A stretch of 64,000 nt of DNA from Butyrivibrio sp. XPD2002. GTDB lineage: Bacteria; Bacillota; Clostridia; Lachnospirales; Lachnospiraceae. Made by a program: the position numbers and the translations under genes. Under the pieces are notes generated by a model. The model saw nothing but the letters and a program-made list of their open reading frames with translations. It was not told the DNA's origin and did not search any database. Below are positions 24,454-33,871 of the stretch, one piece after another (the first letter of the stretch is position 1; each line of letters starts with the position of its first letter). The stretch is from assembly GCF_000423945.1 (NCBI RefSeq), contig NZ_AUIY01000024.1:1-64000 (forward strand), read 5' to 3'.

Positions 24454-26004
24454 TTATTTATTTGCTTCGTCAACGTATGACTTCCATGTATCAGCAATAG
24501 CTTCGATCTGCTCAGATACAACACAACCAGGTGTGATGTTCCAGATGAAGTCTGCTCCAACATCCATGTTAGGAATCATGCCGTGGTAAGCAATTGTGCC
24601 GTGCTCAGGCTGAGTCATCATTGTGATGGTCTCATCTACAGATCTTGAATCGAAGATACCGTTACGTGCAGTTGAGATATTTCCGTTGTAATCCTCGTAG
24701 CCCTCAGGCTGGTTTGTCCAAAGATCCCAAGCGAATGCAAGCTTCCAAGCCTTGTCTGCATCGTAGCAAGCAGGAATAGCAACCGGGTTGTTTGTCCAAA
24801 CGTTTACGTAATCCTTACCCTTAGGTCCCTTAGGAAACATTACGAAACCAACTTCATCGCTCATATCCTCAAGGAAGTTACCAGGGCATCCTGCGTACTC
24901 ATCCTCAGGCATGAATGCTGCCTGACCGTTAAGGAACTGCTCTTTGTAGTAATCCCACTCAGCACCCTCAGGGTTAGCAACTTCTGCATCATACTTTGTA
25001 AACATATCTACAGTCCACTCAAGAGCTTCAACTGTCTCAGGATTCTCAAGGTCATATGTGTACTTGCCGCTTGCATCCTTACCAACAAGGTCTCCGCCGT
25101 TAGAGAAGATTGCCTGTGTTGTCATGTTACCTTCGTTAAGTGTCATACCGTAAACATCGATAACACCGTCGTTATCTGTATCTCTCTGTACCTTGGAAAG
25201 GAGATCTGCGAATGCATCCCATGTCCATGTACCATCTGCCTGCATGTCATAGATTGACTCAGGATCGATACCAGCTTCTGTAAGAAGTCTCTTATTGAAA
25301 TATACACCAGTTCTGGGCTCTGAATAGCCAGCGTACATAGCGTAAACCTTGCCATCCTTAGAGAACTGCTCGTGGAGAAGGTTTCTCTGGAACTTTTCTT
25401 TGCTGAAGTCAAGGCAGTCAAGTGATGAAAGATCATACATAAGACCATTTGCCATAGCTGATGTGATAGCCGGATCAGCACGGAGAATCCAGATGTAGTT
25501 CTCGTCGCCGCCTGTTGTAGCGTAGTCTACGAAATCTGCAGGTGTTGAACCCCAGTCAGAAATAGCCTGCTGCTTGATTGTGAAGTTGTATGTCTCCTGA
25601 GCCCAATCTCTATACTCCTGAAGAGCTTCCTCATAATCGTTAGCGGGTTCTGTCGGATCGCCTGACCACCAGTCACGGATAATGATTTCCATACCGCCGA
25701 GATCGATAGGGTTACCATCTGCATCTGTCTTTACTTCATAGAGATCACTGCTCTCGGAAGCATCTGCTTCCTCATCCCCAGCTTCTTCTGTATCAGCAGA
25801 CTCAGCATCAGCGTCAGCTGACTCCTCTGTTGTCTCAGCAGCATCAGTTGTCTCTTCTGTAGTAGTTGTTTCTTCAGTTGTCTCTGTGGATGTTGCTGTT
25901 GAAGCGTCTGTACCATTTGTAGTAGCGCCACAACCAACAGCACTCATAGTCATTGCTGCAAGTGTGATAGCAGCTGTAACTTTTTTGGTTAATGCCCTTT
26001 TCAT
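24454..26004 (-). CDS. Carbohydrate ABC substrate-binding lipoprotein (family 1), importer A
   Basis: A 516-residue extracellular solute-binding protein. A signal peptide ends at SAVGCGA (lipobox), and an acidic Thr/Glu-rich linker covers about residues 25-90. The family 1 fold then includes GVYFNKRLLTEAGIDPESIY and FLNGQAAFMPEDEYAG. It would bind xylo-oligosaccharides at the membrane surface and hand them to the two permeases encoded just upstream. The long frame opens at 26034; the ATG at 26004 has AAAGGAGG 6 bases upstream and directly precedes the signal peptide. The specific ligand is inferred from the operon. Confidence 0.9.
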   Translation of the reverse strand: MKRALTKKVTAAITLAAMTMSAVGCGATTNGTDASTATSTETTEETTTTEETTDAAETTEESADADAESADTEEAGDEEADASESSDLYEVKTDADGNPIDLGGMEIIIRDWWSGDPTEPANDYEEALQEYRDWAQETYNFTIKQQAISDWGSTPADFVDYATTGGDENYIWILRADPAITSAMANGLMYDLSSLDCLDFSKEKFQRNLLHEQFSKDGKVYAMYAGYSEPRTGVYFNKRLLTEAGIDPESIYDMQADGTWTWDAFADLLSKVQRDTDNDGVIDVYGMTLNEGNMTTQAIFSNGGDLVGKDASGKYTYDLENPETVEALEWTVDMFTKYDAEVANPEGAEWDYYKEQFLNGQAAFMPEDEYAGCPGNFLEDMSDEVGFVMFPKGPKGKDYVNVWTNNPVAIPACYDADKAWKLAFAWDLWTNQPEGYEDYNGNISTARNGIFDSRSVDETITMMTQPEHGTIAYHGMIPNMDVGADFIWNITPGCVVSEQIEAIADTWKSYVDEANK

Positions 26005-26060
26005 TTTTGTCCTCCTTTGATTGAGATTTTTCATCTCTGTTTTTTGTTATATAGAAGCCA

Positions 26061-26100
26061 TCTGCCCCGGCGCATTCCCGGGTGCAACCAGGGCAAATGG
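26061..26100 (-). other. GC-rich intercistronic foldback
   Basis: CCCGG (26066-26070) pairs with CCGGG (26078-26082) inside TGCCC/GGGCA arms, in a 160-base gap between the second permease and the binding-protein gene. It is distinctly more GC-rich than its surroundings. A role in differential mRNA stability is inference. Confidence 0.45.
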
Positions 26101-26166
26101 GCATTCCCTGATAAGAAAAAAATATTTATTTACTTCTTCGCCTCCCTATTAGCGCAAGAAGATTTT

Positions 26167-27213
26167 TTACATCTTAATACCTGTATTAGCAATACTCTCA
26201 ACAAATGCTCTCTGTGCGAAGAGATACAGGATGATCAAAGGCATGATGATCATAAGTGTACCTGTTGCAAGGATACAGTTTGAATAAGCAACTGAAACAG
26301 TTGTCTTAACACCGTTGATACGCTGGATATAAGCACCAAGACTATCAATAATTCTTGAAAGGCTTGTACTTACAAGCTTTGTATTTCCAAGGAACAATCT
26401 TGAGTAGAATCCGTCTGTCCACTGCCATACGAAAGCGAACAGGAAGCATGATGTGATCGGCGGCTTAGCCTGAGGAAGCATGATACTTACGAAGGTCTTA
26501 AGCATTCCGCATCCATCAACGTATGCTGCTTCTTCAAGGTCAACAGGAAGTCCTCTGAAGAACTGTCTGATGATGAAGATGTACAGTCCGTTCTTAAGTC
26601 CCATACAACCGGCACTCATAAGGTAATAAGGAATTGCTGAACCTCTGAGGTTCAATGTGCTGCCTGTTGTAAGCTTCACCAGACCTAAGATATCAAAGAA
26701 TCTGAAGTGCAGATGAAGTGAACTTGCGATTGTCTGCGGCGGAATCAGAATTACAAGGATTACTGCTGCAAACCAGAACTTTTTCAGCGGGAAATCAAAT
26801 CTTGCAAATCCATATCCAACAAGTGTGCAGACTGTAATCTGCAGTATAGCGATTGTAAGAGCTACAATTATTGAATTAACAAGTGCCTGGCTGTAGCTCA
26901 TGAGCTCAGCAGCAAGCTTGTAGTTCGCAGTTGTGAAGTGCTCCGGTATTGCTATAACGATAGGATTGTACAAATCCTGCTCTGTCATGAAGCTGACGGA
27001 TATTTTGTTTAAGATGGGCTGGAGAATCATGAAGCACATTCCAAAGAGAAGAATGAATCTTACGATGCTCACGCCAATATCCATTATACGCTTTTGTAAG
27101 AGATATCCACCTGAAAGTCTGTTTCTTTCCCAAAAATCTCTGTCTGCGTGGACGTTTGTATTCTTTTTGTTTTTCTTGGCACTCATTTTCTGTGCTAATG
27201 CCATATCAGTCAT
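26167..27213 (-). CDS. Carbohydrate ABC permease (MalG class), importer A
   Basis: A 348-residue permease with six membrane helices and the EAA loop (FRGLPVDLEEAAYVDGCGMLKTF). It is longer than the usual 275-300 because of a charged N-terminal extension (about 60 residues, KKNKKNTNVHADRDFWERN). The frame runs back to 27264, but the ATG at 27213 has AAGGGAG 9 bases upstream and overlaps the end of the previous permease by 8 bases, which indicates translational coupling. Confidence 0.9.
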   Translation of the reverse strand: MTDMALAQKMSAKKNKKNTNVHADRDFWERNRLSGGYLLQKRIMDIGVSIVRFILLFGMCFMILQPILNKISVSFMTEQDLYNPIVIAIPEHFTTANYKLAAELMSYSQALVNSIIVALTIAILQITVCTLVGYGFARFDFPLKKFWFAAVILVILIPPQTIASSLHLHFRFFDILGLVKLTTGSTLNLRGSAIPYYLMSAGCMGLKNGLYIFIIRQFFRGLPVDLEEAAYVDGCGMLKTFVSIMLPQAKPPITSCFLFAFVWQWTDGFYSRLFLGNTKLVSTSLSRIIDSLGAYIQRINGVKTTVSVAYSNCILATGTLMIIMPLIILYLFAQRAFVESIANTGIKM

Positions 27214-28120
27214 AGTAATAAACTCCCTTCGAGATAACAAGAGATGTGATTCCGACAAATGCAAGTACGACTAAGAAATAAATCCAGGACATTGCTGAAG
27301 CATTACCGTACTGCATCTGCTCAACCATAACCTTCTGAATCTTCTCGATAACGCCGTTATCAGAACGCATACAGAAATCAACTACTGTGTAAAGCCAGTT
27401 AACAAGGAACAGTGAACTGATCATGGGGAAAGTGATCTTCCAAAGGCTCTCCCACTTTGTACATCCCTCGATATCAGCTGCTTCGTACATACTAGATGAT
27501 ATGCTCTGAAGACCTGAAAGAAAGATGATGATCTGGATACCTGATGCTATTGCTACATCATAGATGTTATCAATAACCTCGAATACCTTTTCATAGGCTC
27601 TTACACCGACTCCGGCTGTACGGAGGATGCTCTCAAGAGCTGCTGTAACGCTGACTCCCTGTGTTGTCTGCTCAATTGTCTGTGCAAGGGATGCCATAAG
27701 CTGGTTGTTTGACTCAAGTCCTACGATTACACCTGATGAAAGGATAACCGGAAGGAAGAATATTGCTCTTACCAGTGCACGTCCCTTGAACTTCTGGTTG
27801 AGAACCAGAGCTACAAAGAAACTAAATACAATGATTGCCAGTGAATATACAATCATTCTGGAGAGTTCTTCTACCAGCAGTCTTGTAAACTCGGGATCTA
27901 CTCTGAAGGCATATACGAAATTGGTAATTCCAACCCATGTCTCCTTAAAGTCTCCGGCTCCAAGCTCAACGCTGCAAAAACTCATATGAAGTGACTGCCA
28001 AAGGGGCTTTATCATAAATACCAGAAAGCCGATGATAAAAGGTGCTATGAATACATATCCGGCCTTCGCTTTTCTCTTTTGCAGTCCTACAATTTTCTTC
28101 TTTTGCTTCTGCTTTTCCAT
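27206..28120 (-). CDS. Carbohydrate ABC permease (MalF/LplB class), importer A
   Basis: A 304-residue permease with six helices and the EAA loop (SSSMYEAADIEGCTKWESLWKITFPM). A Lys-rich start (MEKQKQKKK) precedes the first helix. Two starts are possible. An ATG at 28138 overlaps the DUF5696 stop as ATGA. The ATG at 28120 is better placed after GAGGAA (9 bases) and is preferred. An unusual periplasm-side insert lies at about 120-185 (ESNNQLMASLAQTIEQTTQG...). It pairs with the 26167-27213 permease. Confidence 0.9.
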   Translation of the reverse strand: MEKQKQKKKIVGLQKRKAKAGYVFIAPFIIGFLVFMIKPLWQSLHMSFCSVELGAGDFKETWVGITNFVYAFRVDPEFTRLLVEELSRMIVYSLAIIVFSFFVALVLNQKFKGRALVRAIFFLPVILSSGVIVGLESNNQLMASLAQTIEQTTQGVSVTAALESILRTAGVGVRAYEKVFEVIDNIYDVAIASGIQIIIFLSGLQSISSSMYEAADIEGCTKWESLWKITFPMISSLFLVNWLYTVVDFCMRSDNGVIEKIQKVMVEQMQYGNASAMSWIYFLVVLAFVGITSLVISKGVYYYD

Positions 28121-28134
28121 AAAACCATTTCCTC

Positions 28135-30717
28135 TCATCTGACAACCAGATAATCTCTGGCAGGAACTGTCTTTCCGTCGGGTGTCTGTGCATCACTGTA
28201 ACCGTAATTCACATAGACATTTGTTCCATCCGCATACTGTGTGCGGGATAAATCTTCTGTGATATTCTCGTGGTCAACCATTTCCTGATTGAAGGTGTGG
28301 CCGAGCTCTTTGTTGTATCTGGTGTAGATATCAACCATCTTATCCTTCCATGCTGAGTAGGTTGCTCCGTAATAATCTGTGTAAAGTGTCTTCTGTGTTG
28401 CGAAGGAAGACTCATTCATGAATGTGAAGTGCAATCCTGCGCCGTATTCAGCACTGTAGAGAACTTCGTTTTCCTGATTTCCACCGATGTTGATTGAATC
28501 ACCTGTGTAATTAACTCTGCCGTGAACAGCTATCTGGTAGAAAGGAACACACTGATCAAGGATTGTATACTCACTTCCTCTTAAATCCATTCCTGTAACC
28601 ATGCTTGCATAAGGAACTGCATAGTCATTACCCATGTTGATCATTATCGGAGTGCCTTCGCTCTGAACCTTCTTAAGCTCTTCTTCCTGAAGGCCCTTAA
28701 CACTCTGTCTGCTCTGGATGTTCTTTCTGTAAAAATCTGATGAAAGATCTTTACCGATATCCTGGTAAGAAACGCCTGCTCCATAGGAAGCTGCTGTACC
28801 AGCGAACTTATCAGCGATGCTCATTGCCAGCTTTGTATGTAAGAGGTAATACAGATGATCTGAATTTTCTCTCTGTGCATAGGTTATGTGGCTGTACTCA
28901 TAGAGCTTTGCCTGTTCCTTACTGATAAACTTAGCGGCATCTCTGTAGGAGAAGAATCCGTCAAGCAGATTAGAATCATTCGCATACTGTGTTATTCCAT
29001 CGAGGTAAACCTTTGAACCTGTCTCCTCTCCGGTTTTTACAAGGTTCTTAAGATCCTTCTTGCTTCCAAGTGCTCCGATTGTCTTAGCGGATTTAAGTAA
29101 CTTCTGATCAACACCGCCGTTACACCAACCGGTGAGCTTAACTGACATATTCTCTACGCCGCTATCGCTAAGCTCCTTAACAATGTTACTTGCTTCATTG
29201 TAGCTTGTAAGCTTTAAAGGTCTCTTTACAGGTAAGCCAAGGATCTGCTTTACCTTATCAATAGCTCCGACAATTTCAATTGCTACGGGAGCGCTTGTGT
29301 CTGAATTCATTGAAAGAGAATCGCCGTATTTATCCTGTAAATATGTGCCATACTCTTTTGCCATGTCTACATAGCTGCCTGAGTTGATGAATGTGTATCT
29401 TCTTGTAAGTGTCTCATCCGGAAGTGAAGGAACATACTCGTATACTTCACTGTTTGCGATATCACCTACATCATACTTTTCTCTCTGGCAAATGCTGTAG
29501 ACTGCATTTACATAGTTGTAACTGTTGTTTTTACCACTTATGTCTGCCTGAATGGAAGCATAAGGGCTACCATCTTCAAGTACACAGATGAAGGAATCAT
29601 TTCCCTCAGCTACACCGAATACTCCGTAATATGCTCTGGTGTTATGTACTACCGCATCTCTGCTAAGACACATATCCCATCCATATACATTTGTATAGTA
29701 GCTGCTCTGTGATACCTTGCCGTTGTTGAAGTTGATTGTTGCTCCGCCGCCTTCGGGTACGAGCATGTAACCTTCTTCATCCTGTCCGCCTGCTCCGAAA
29801 TAAGGGAGAGGAGTAAGTGTATAGATCGGTGAATCTGATTTATACTGAAGGTCCTTCATGGGAACCTCAACAACAAGATCATTTCCATCAAGCTTGTAAA
29901 TAACGCTTACGTTGAATACCGGCTTGTCTGAATCCTTTACTGAAAGGTCATTTGCTTTATCAGCCTGGAAATCATCGTATGTATATCCGGCTTCTTCAAA
30001 TGCCTTTTCCATCTTCTTTCTAACGTTTTCCTTTGTCTTATCACGAAGAACATAGATTACGTTGTCTGCAAGAAGAGGATAGTTTGCAAGGAGCTCATCC
30101 TTGTTGGCCTCATCCTTTTTACCAAGCTTGTTGATATCGTACTTTTTGTAGTACTGCTGGATAAAGTTAACTGCTTCCTTATCCATCTTATCAAGCCAGC
30201 CATCAAGGGCATCCTTTGTAATTACAGGTGGTATTACATATTCCTTGATTACATCACCGAGTGAGTAATCTACTCTGATGGAATCACCATCCTGTGTAAT
30301 GTTGTAAATCTGATTTGAAGTACTGTATGCAAAGGTGTTATATGTTGTTTCAAGTCCTGTAACCACTGAATATGACATGATCAGAGGTGACTGAAGATTT
30401 GCTTTCTCCTCAGGAAGTGCAACCGCATCATTTGCTGCGTTGTCAGGATTTGACTTCCACACCTTTCCGGTCTCTTTAACAGTTAATGTAAACTGTGTTG
30501 TAACCGGATCCATCTCAAGCTTTAACTTGTCGTTCTCAAGGACTACTGTGTCCTCTCCGCCTTCATAAGAATACGGTACGACAGCTTCCTGTGTATCACT
30601 GGCATTTTTATGATTTATTATGAAAAGTACGGCAATCAGTATTAAAACGCATATGATAACAGGTGCTATTAAGCCTTTTAAAAACTGCCATATTTTCTCT
30701 TTCTTCATATCTTTCAT
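28135..30717 (-). CDS. DUF5696 membrane-anchored protein
   Basis: An 860-residue protein with one N-terminal membrane anchor (about residues 13-35, GLIAPVIICVLILIAVLFII); the rest lies outside. Features include a beta-rich region (about 55-330), a central segment with NMSVKLTGWCNGGVDQKLLKSA and KVYLDGITQYANDSN that looks like part of a glycosidase-type TIM barrel (about 470-700), and a C-terminal stretch with YGYSDAQTPDGKTVPARDYLVVR. I recognise it as DUF5696, a family repeatedly found beside LplB/YtcP-type sugar importers in Paenibacillus and Lachnospiraceae. No activity is known to me. GGGAG precedes the ATG at 30717. The stop overlaps or abuts the next permease. It could be an exo-acting glycosidase or a structural part of the importer. 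Confidence 0.82.
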   Translation of the reverse strand: MKDMKKEKIWQFLKGLIAPVIICVLILIAVLFIINHKNASDTQEAVVPYSYEGGEDTVVLENDKLKLEMDPVTTQFTLTVKETGKVWKSNPDNAANDAVALPEEKANLQSPLIMSYSVVTGLETTYNTFAYSTSNQIYNITQDGDSIRVDYSLGDVIKEYVIPPVITKDALDGWLDKMDKEAVNFIQQYYKKYDINKLGKKDEANKDELLANYPLLADNVIYVLRDKTKENVRKKMEKAFEEAGYTYDDFQADKANDLSVKDSDKPVFNVSVIYKLDGNDLVVEVPMKDLQYKSDSPIYTLTPLPYFGAGGQDEEGYMLVPEGGGATINFNNGKVSQSSYYTNVYGWDMCLSRDAVVHNTRAYYGVFGVAEGNDSFICVLEDGSPYASIQADISGKNNSYNYVNAVYSICQREKYDVGDIANSEVYEYVPSLPDETLTRRYTFINSGSYVDMAKEYGTYLQDKYGDSLSMNSDTSAPVAIEIVGAIDKVKQILGLPVKRPLKLTSYNEASNIVKELSDSGVENMSVKLTGWCNGGVDQKLLKSAKTIGALGSKKDLKNLVKTGEETGSKVYLDGITQYANDSNLLDGFFSYRDAAKFISKEQAKLYEYSHITYAQRENSDHLYYLLHTKLAMSIADKFAGTAASYGAGVSYQDIGKDLSSDFYRKNIQSRQSVKGLQEEELKKVQSEGTPIMINMGNDYAVPYASMVTGMDLRGSEYTILDQCVPFYQIAVHGRVNYTGDSINIGGNQENEVLYSAEYGAGLHFTFMNESSFATQKTLYTDYYGATYSAWKDKMVDIYTRYNKELGHTFNQEMVDHENITEDLSRTQYADGTNVYVNYGYSDAQTPDGKTVPARDYLVVR

Positions 30718-30738
30718 GTCTGCTCCCATCCGTAATTC

Positions 30739-31389
30739 CTATAGTCGGAACAAAAATTCCTTACCCAGAGAGATAAAGTAGGAAACTCCCTGAGATATCA
30801 TACTGAAGAAGATCATCAGTATGAAGATCATAACAAGCATTGCAAAAAGTGTTGCAACCGTGAATAAAAGGTTCTTTCCAGCTGAGTACTCATGAATCTG
30901 TCCCATTGCTGCTATAACCAGGAGTGCTGCCCACACAAGTGATATCGCACTTACCATGGCGTAAAACTCAGCTTCATCTACGGTAACGAAGTTACTGAAT
31001 AACATCAGCGGGAACTGGATCAGCGGATACGGCGTAAGCGCATAGCACGTTGCCATATAAACCTGTCCTAGTCGCCCCTTACCATCGAATAGAGTGGTAA
31101 GCCCCCAGTTTCCTACAACCCAGAGAGCCAGCGGAAACAGTATACTTGCTACATATAGGAATATATTCAAGTCTTCCCAGTAAACTACCAGGAAAATGAA
31201 GCTCGTGTATCTAAGCTTGAGTATTCTTATAAGTATTGTTGCTATAAGAATAGTGTTGGCTGCTGCGTAGGTTCCTCTTTTTTCATGTGTCAGATCCCAA
31301 AATCCGTCAAGCGGATGGGTGATACAGTATAAAGCGAACTTCAGCGAGTCTATATATCGATCATATTTATCTTTTGCGATAGCTGCCAT
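30739..31389 (-). CDS. YIP1 family membrane protein
   Basis: A 216-residue membrane protein with about five helices and the YIP1-type opening (ALYCITHPLDGFWDLTHEKRGTY). Its ATG at 31389 overlaps the stop of the preceding NHL/TPR gene as TAATG, so the two are translationally coupled. Bacterial YIP1 proteins have no settled function; several accompany transport or envelope systems. Here it sits between two importer components, so an assembly or membrane-organising role is plausible. Confidence 0.82.
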   Translation of the reverse strand: MAAIAKDKYDRYIDSLKFALYCITHPLDGFWDLTHEKRGTYAAANTILIATILIRILKLRYTSFIFLVVYWEDLNIFLYVASILFPLALWVVGNWGLTTLFDGKGRLGQVYMATCYALTPYPLIQFPLMLFSNFVTVDEAEFYAMVSAISLVWAALLVIAAMGQIHEYSAGKNLLFTVATLFAMLVMIFILMIFFSMISQGVSYFISLGKEFLFRL

Positions 31390-32912
31390 TATTTTTCTCC
31401 GTCCTGTACATTCATGAAAATATCTGCAGTGTCAATCTCATGTTTTATCTTCTTGACTCTTCCGATTCCCAAAGGAATAAGGAACAGTGCCAGAATAACC
31501 ACTACAATCAAAACAATATGATCTTCAACCCATATCTTTCGATACTGCTTATATGCCTTTGAGTAGTTCTCTCTGTCATACTTGAGCTCAAAGTACTCCA
31601 TTGCCTCTTTATACTGCTTCTGGCGAAGAAGTGATCTTCCGATTCCTATATAAGCAAGATCGTAGTTACCATTCTGCTTCATTACGTTTTCCCAGGACTC
31701 ACCTGACTCAGCGTACTGTCCCTGGTCAAACTGTTCTATTGCATCGTATACCAACTGTCCGAACTCTGTAGGTACGAAAACAGTGATTGAATTATCAAGT
31801 GCATCTACTACATAGAGGTCATGACCTATGTGGTCAATTGCTGTAGGTCTTCTGAAGTAACCGTTCATGTTACCGTTTCCGCCGTAGCAGAATACTATGT
31901 GACCCTGATCGTCATATCCGAAGCATCTTCCGCGGTTTCTGTCGAGACATACATAGATGTCATTGTCCATGACAGTTACGTCAGTGAAGATTGAAAGTCC
32001 TTCATAACCACCGCCGGATCCCCAGTAAAGATCTCCGAGTACGCCCCATTCTCCGTTGTTGACGAGAATGTCGTTACCAAGAAGATTAAGCTTTCTTACT
32101 GCACAATCTGTATCGGAAGCCTTATCCTTGTTAAGGGCCATTGTCGCATATATGAAGCCTTCATAATCCATGTAGATGTTCTCATACTCTGTAGGAACGA
32201 AGGATTCCATCTTTGCTCTCTGTTCCTGAGAAGCGAACTTCTTCCAGATATAATCTGTCCAATCGAATTTAACCTTGGTAGCTCCTACAAATCCTGAGAA
32301 TGTTCCGTCAGCCTCATACTTGATGAGACCTTTGTTAATTCCTGTAGCTATGCAGTACACACGGCCTGCAGTATCGATTGCGAGCTTTTTAGGCTGGAAT
32401 ACAAGGCTGGGATCAAGAGTATTATCAACAGGCTTTGTAAACTCCATTACGTAGTTCAGATCCTTATCAAGCTTTAATACTCTGGCATTTCCCTGATCTG
32501 CTATATAGAAATCGCCTTCTTTCGAAACCGCTACGTCTGTAGGGTTTGAAAATGTCTTAACCTCTGTATCTCCCTCGAAGGAATCGATTATTCTTAAAAC
32601 CTCAAGTTTTTCAGCTGAATCTCTCTTAAGCTCCAGAATTCTGTTATTTCCGCTATCACAAAGGTAGATCAGATCTCCGTATGTGAAGATTCCGTCAGGG
32701 TTATTCAGATTAGTATCAAGTCCCAGGTCTGCACCGGTAAATACCTTACAAACTCCGTAGAAATCAGGGCTTTCCTGAACATCTCCCCACCAGTCGTAAT
32801 TATAGGTGTATCCATATTCACCTGCATATGCCGTTAAAGGAGTGGCAGTGATCACCATCAGTCCTGCAAATATTGCAGCTGCTCCCTTTACGATTTTTTT
32901 CATAGTCTGCAT
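31389..32912 (-). CDS. NHL-repeat propeller and TPR membrane protein
   Basis: A 507-residue exported protein. A signal peptide covers about residues 1-32 (KIVKGAAAIFAGLMVITATPLTAYAG). A beta-propeller of NHL-like repeats follows at about 60-390 (LDTNLNNPDGIFTYGDLIYLCDSGNNRILEL, NPTDVAVSKEGDFYIADQGNARVLKLD). A TPR-like pair follows at about 400-460 (YDLAYIGIGRSLLRQKQYKEAMEYFELK), and a C-terminal membrane helix (HIVLIVVVILALFLIPLGIG) with a short cytoplasmic tail ends it. The longest frame opens at 33011 inside the permease gene; the ATG at 32912, with GGAAAGG and the signal peptide, is preferred. Propeller plus TPR suggests protein-protein or glycan contact on the outer face of the membrane. 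Confidence 0.85.
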   Translation of the reverse strand: MQTMKKIVKGAAAIFAGLMVITATPLTAYAGEYGYTYNYDWWGDVQESPDFYGVCKVFTGADLGLDTNLNNPDGIFTYGDLIYLCDSGNNRILELKRDSAEKLEVLRIIDSFEGDTEVKTFSNPTDVAVSKEGDFYIADQGNARVLKLDKDLNYVMEFTKPVDNTLDPSLVFQPKKLAIDTAGRVYCIATGINKGLIKYEADGTFSGFVGATKVKFDWTDYIWKKFASQEQRAKMESFVPTEYENIYMDYEGFIYATMALNKDKASDTDCAVRKLNLLGNDILVNNGEWGVLGDLYWGSGGGYEGLSIFTDVTVMDNDIYVCLDRNRGRCFGYDDQGHIVFCYGGNGNMNGYFRRPTAIDHIGHDLYVVDALDNSITVFVPTEFGQLVYDAIEQFDQGQYAESGESWENVMKQNGNYDLAYIGIGRSLLRQKQYKEAMEYFELKYDRENYSKAYKQYRKIWVEDHIVLIVVVILALFLIPLGIGRVKKIKHEIDTADIFMNVQDGEK

Positions 32913-32952
32913 AACTAACACCTTTCCAAATGTGGTATGGTAATGTATTTCA

Positions 32953-33870
32953 TCAATCCTTAAGACCTGAACTAGCCATTGTCTCGAGGATCTGGCTCTG
33001 TGAGAATACAAAGATGATAATCGGAACGATCATTACTACAACCAGTACGGCTGCACCCTGACCTGTTCTTGCGATACCACCACTCTGAATCTGCTGAAGG
33101 GCAAATACCAGAGTCTTCTTCTCCTCTGAGTAGATAAAGGTTGCTGCTCTGTCGTTCCAGAGTCTCTGCACCGAGAAGATGATAAGTGTCATCCATGCGG
33201 GCTTAACGTTCGGCATTACGATTCCTGCGAATACCTTCCACTCATTAGCACCATCAATCTTAGCAGCTTCAATAAGTGATGTCGGAAGACCTTCCATGAA
33301 CTGCTTCATAAGGAAGAGTCCCATCGGTGCTGCGAAAGCAGGTACTATGATTGCCCAGTGGGTATCGATCCATCCCAGCTTGTTTAATATGATGTAGTTC
33401 GGGATAGCTGTTACATATCCGGTGAACATCATTGCTACAGTAACGATTTTGAAGAATGTCTGATTTCCGGGGAACTCATACTTAGCAAGTACGAATGCCG
33501 CCATGGAGGAAATAATCAGATGTCCAAAAGTTCCTACAAATGTGATAAATACTGTATTGAACAGGTATCTTGAGAAAGTTACCCAGGATTTACCCATTGT
33601 TACAAACAGATCCGAGAAGTTATCAAGTGTCGGATGTTTAGGGAAAATCGTCGGAGGGAACTTAAACAGTTCATCCAAAGGCTTCAAGGCACTGCTCACC
33701 GCGTATACGATCGGGAATGCCATGATCACAGCTACCAGAATCAGGAACAAGTAGAGGAAAAAGTCACCCCATATGGATCTGTTAGGCTTCCTCTTTTTGA
33801 TCAGTTTCTTACGGTAAACCTGTTCCTTCTCCGCTTTTTCAATTTTCTTCTTGTTATTATCTTTACTCAT
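32953..33870 (-). CDS. Carbohydrate ABC permease (MalG class), importer B
   Basis: A 305-residue permease with six helices, a basic N terminus (residues 1-30) and the EAA loop (MEGLPTSLIEAAKIDGANEWKVF). It begins one base after the stop of the partner permease gene. The C terminus ends SSGLKD as in other MalG-class subunits. It works with the 33872 permease and the large binding protein. Confidence 0.93.
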   Translation of the reverse strand: MSKDNNKKKIEKAEKEQVYRKKLIKKRKPNRSIWGDFFLYLFLILVAVIMAFPIVYAVSSALKPLDELFKFPPTIFPKHPTLDNFSDLFVTMGKSWVTFSRYLFNTVFITFVGTFGHLIISSMAAFVLAKYEFPGNQTFFKIVTVAMMFTGYVTAIPNYIILNKLGWIDTHWAIIVPAFAAPMGLFLMKQFMEGLPTSLIEAAKIDGANEWKVFAGIVMPNVKPAWMTLIIFSVQRLWNDRAATFIYSEEKKTLVFALQQIQSGGIARTGQGAAVLVVVMIVPIIIFVFSQSQILETMASSGLKD

Positions 33871-33871
33871 G

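Noticed and set aside
32913..33011. N-terminal extension of the NHL/TPR protein
   Set aside because: It overlaps the permease gene and would bury the signal peptide; the ATG at 32912 is supported by a ribosome site.
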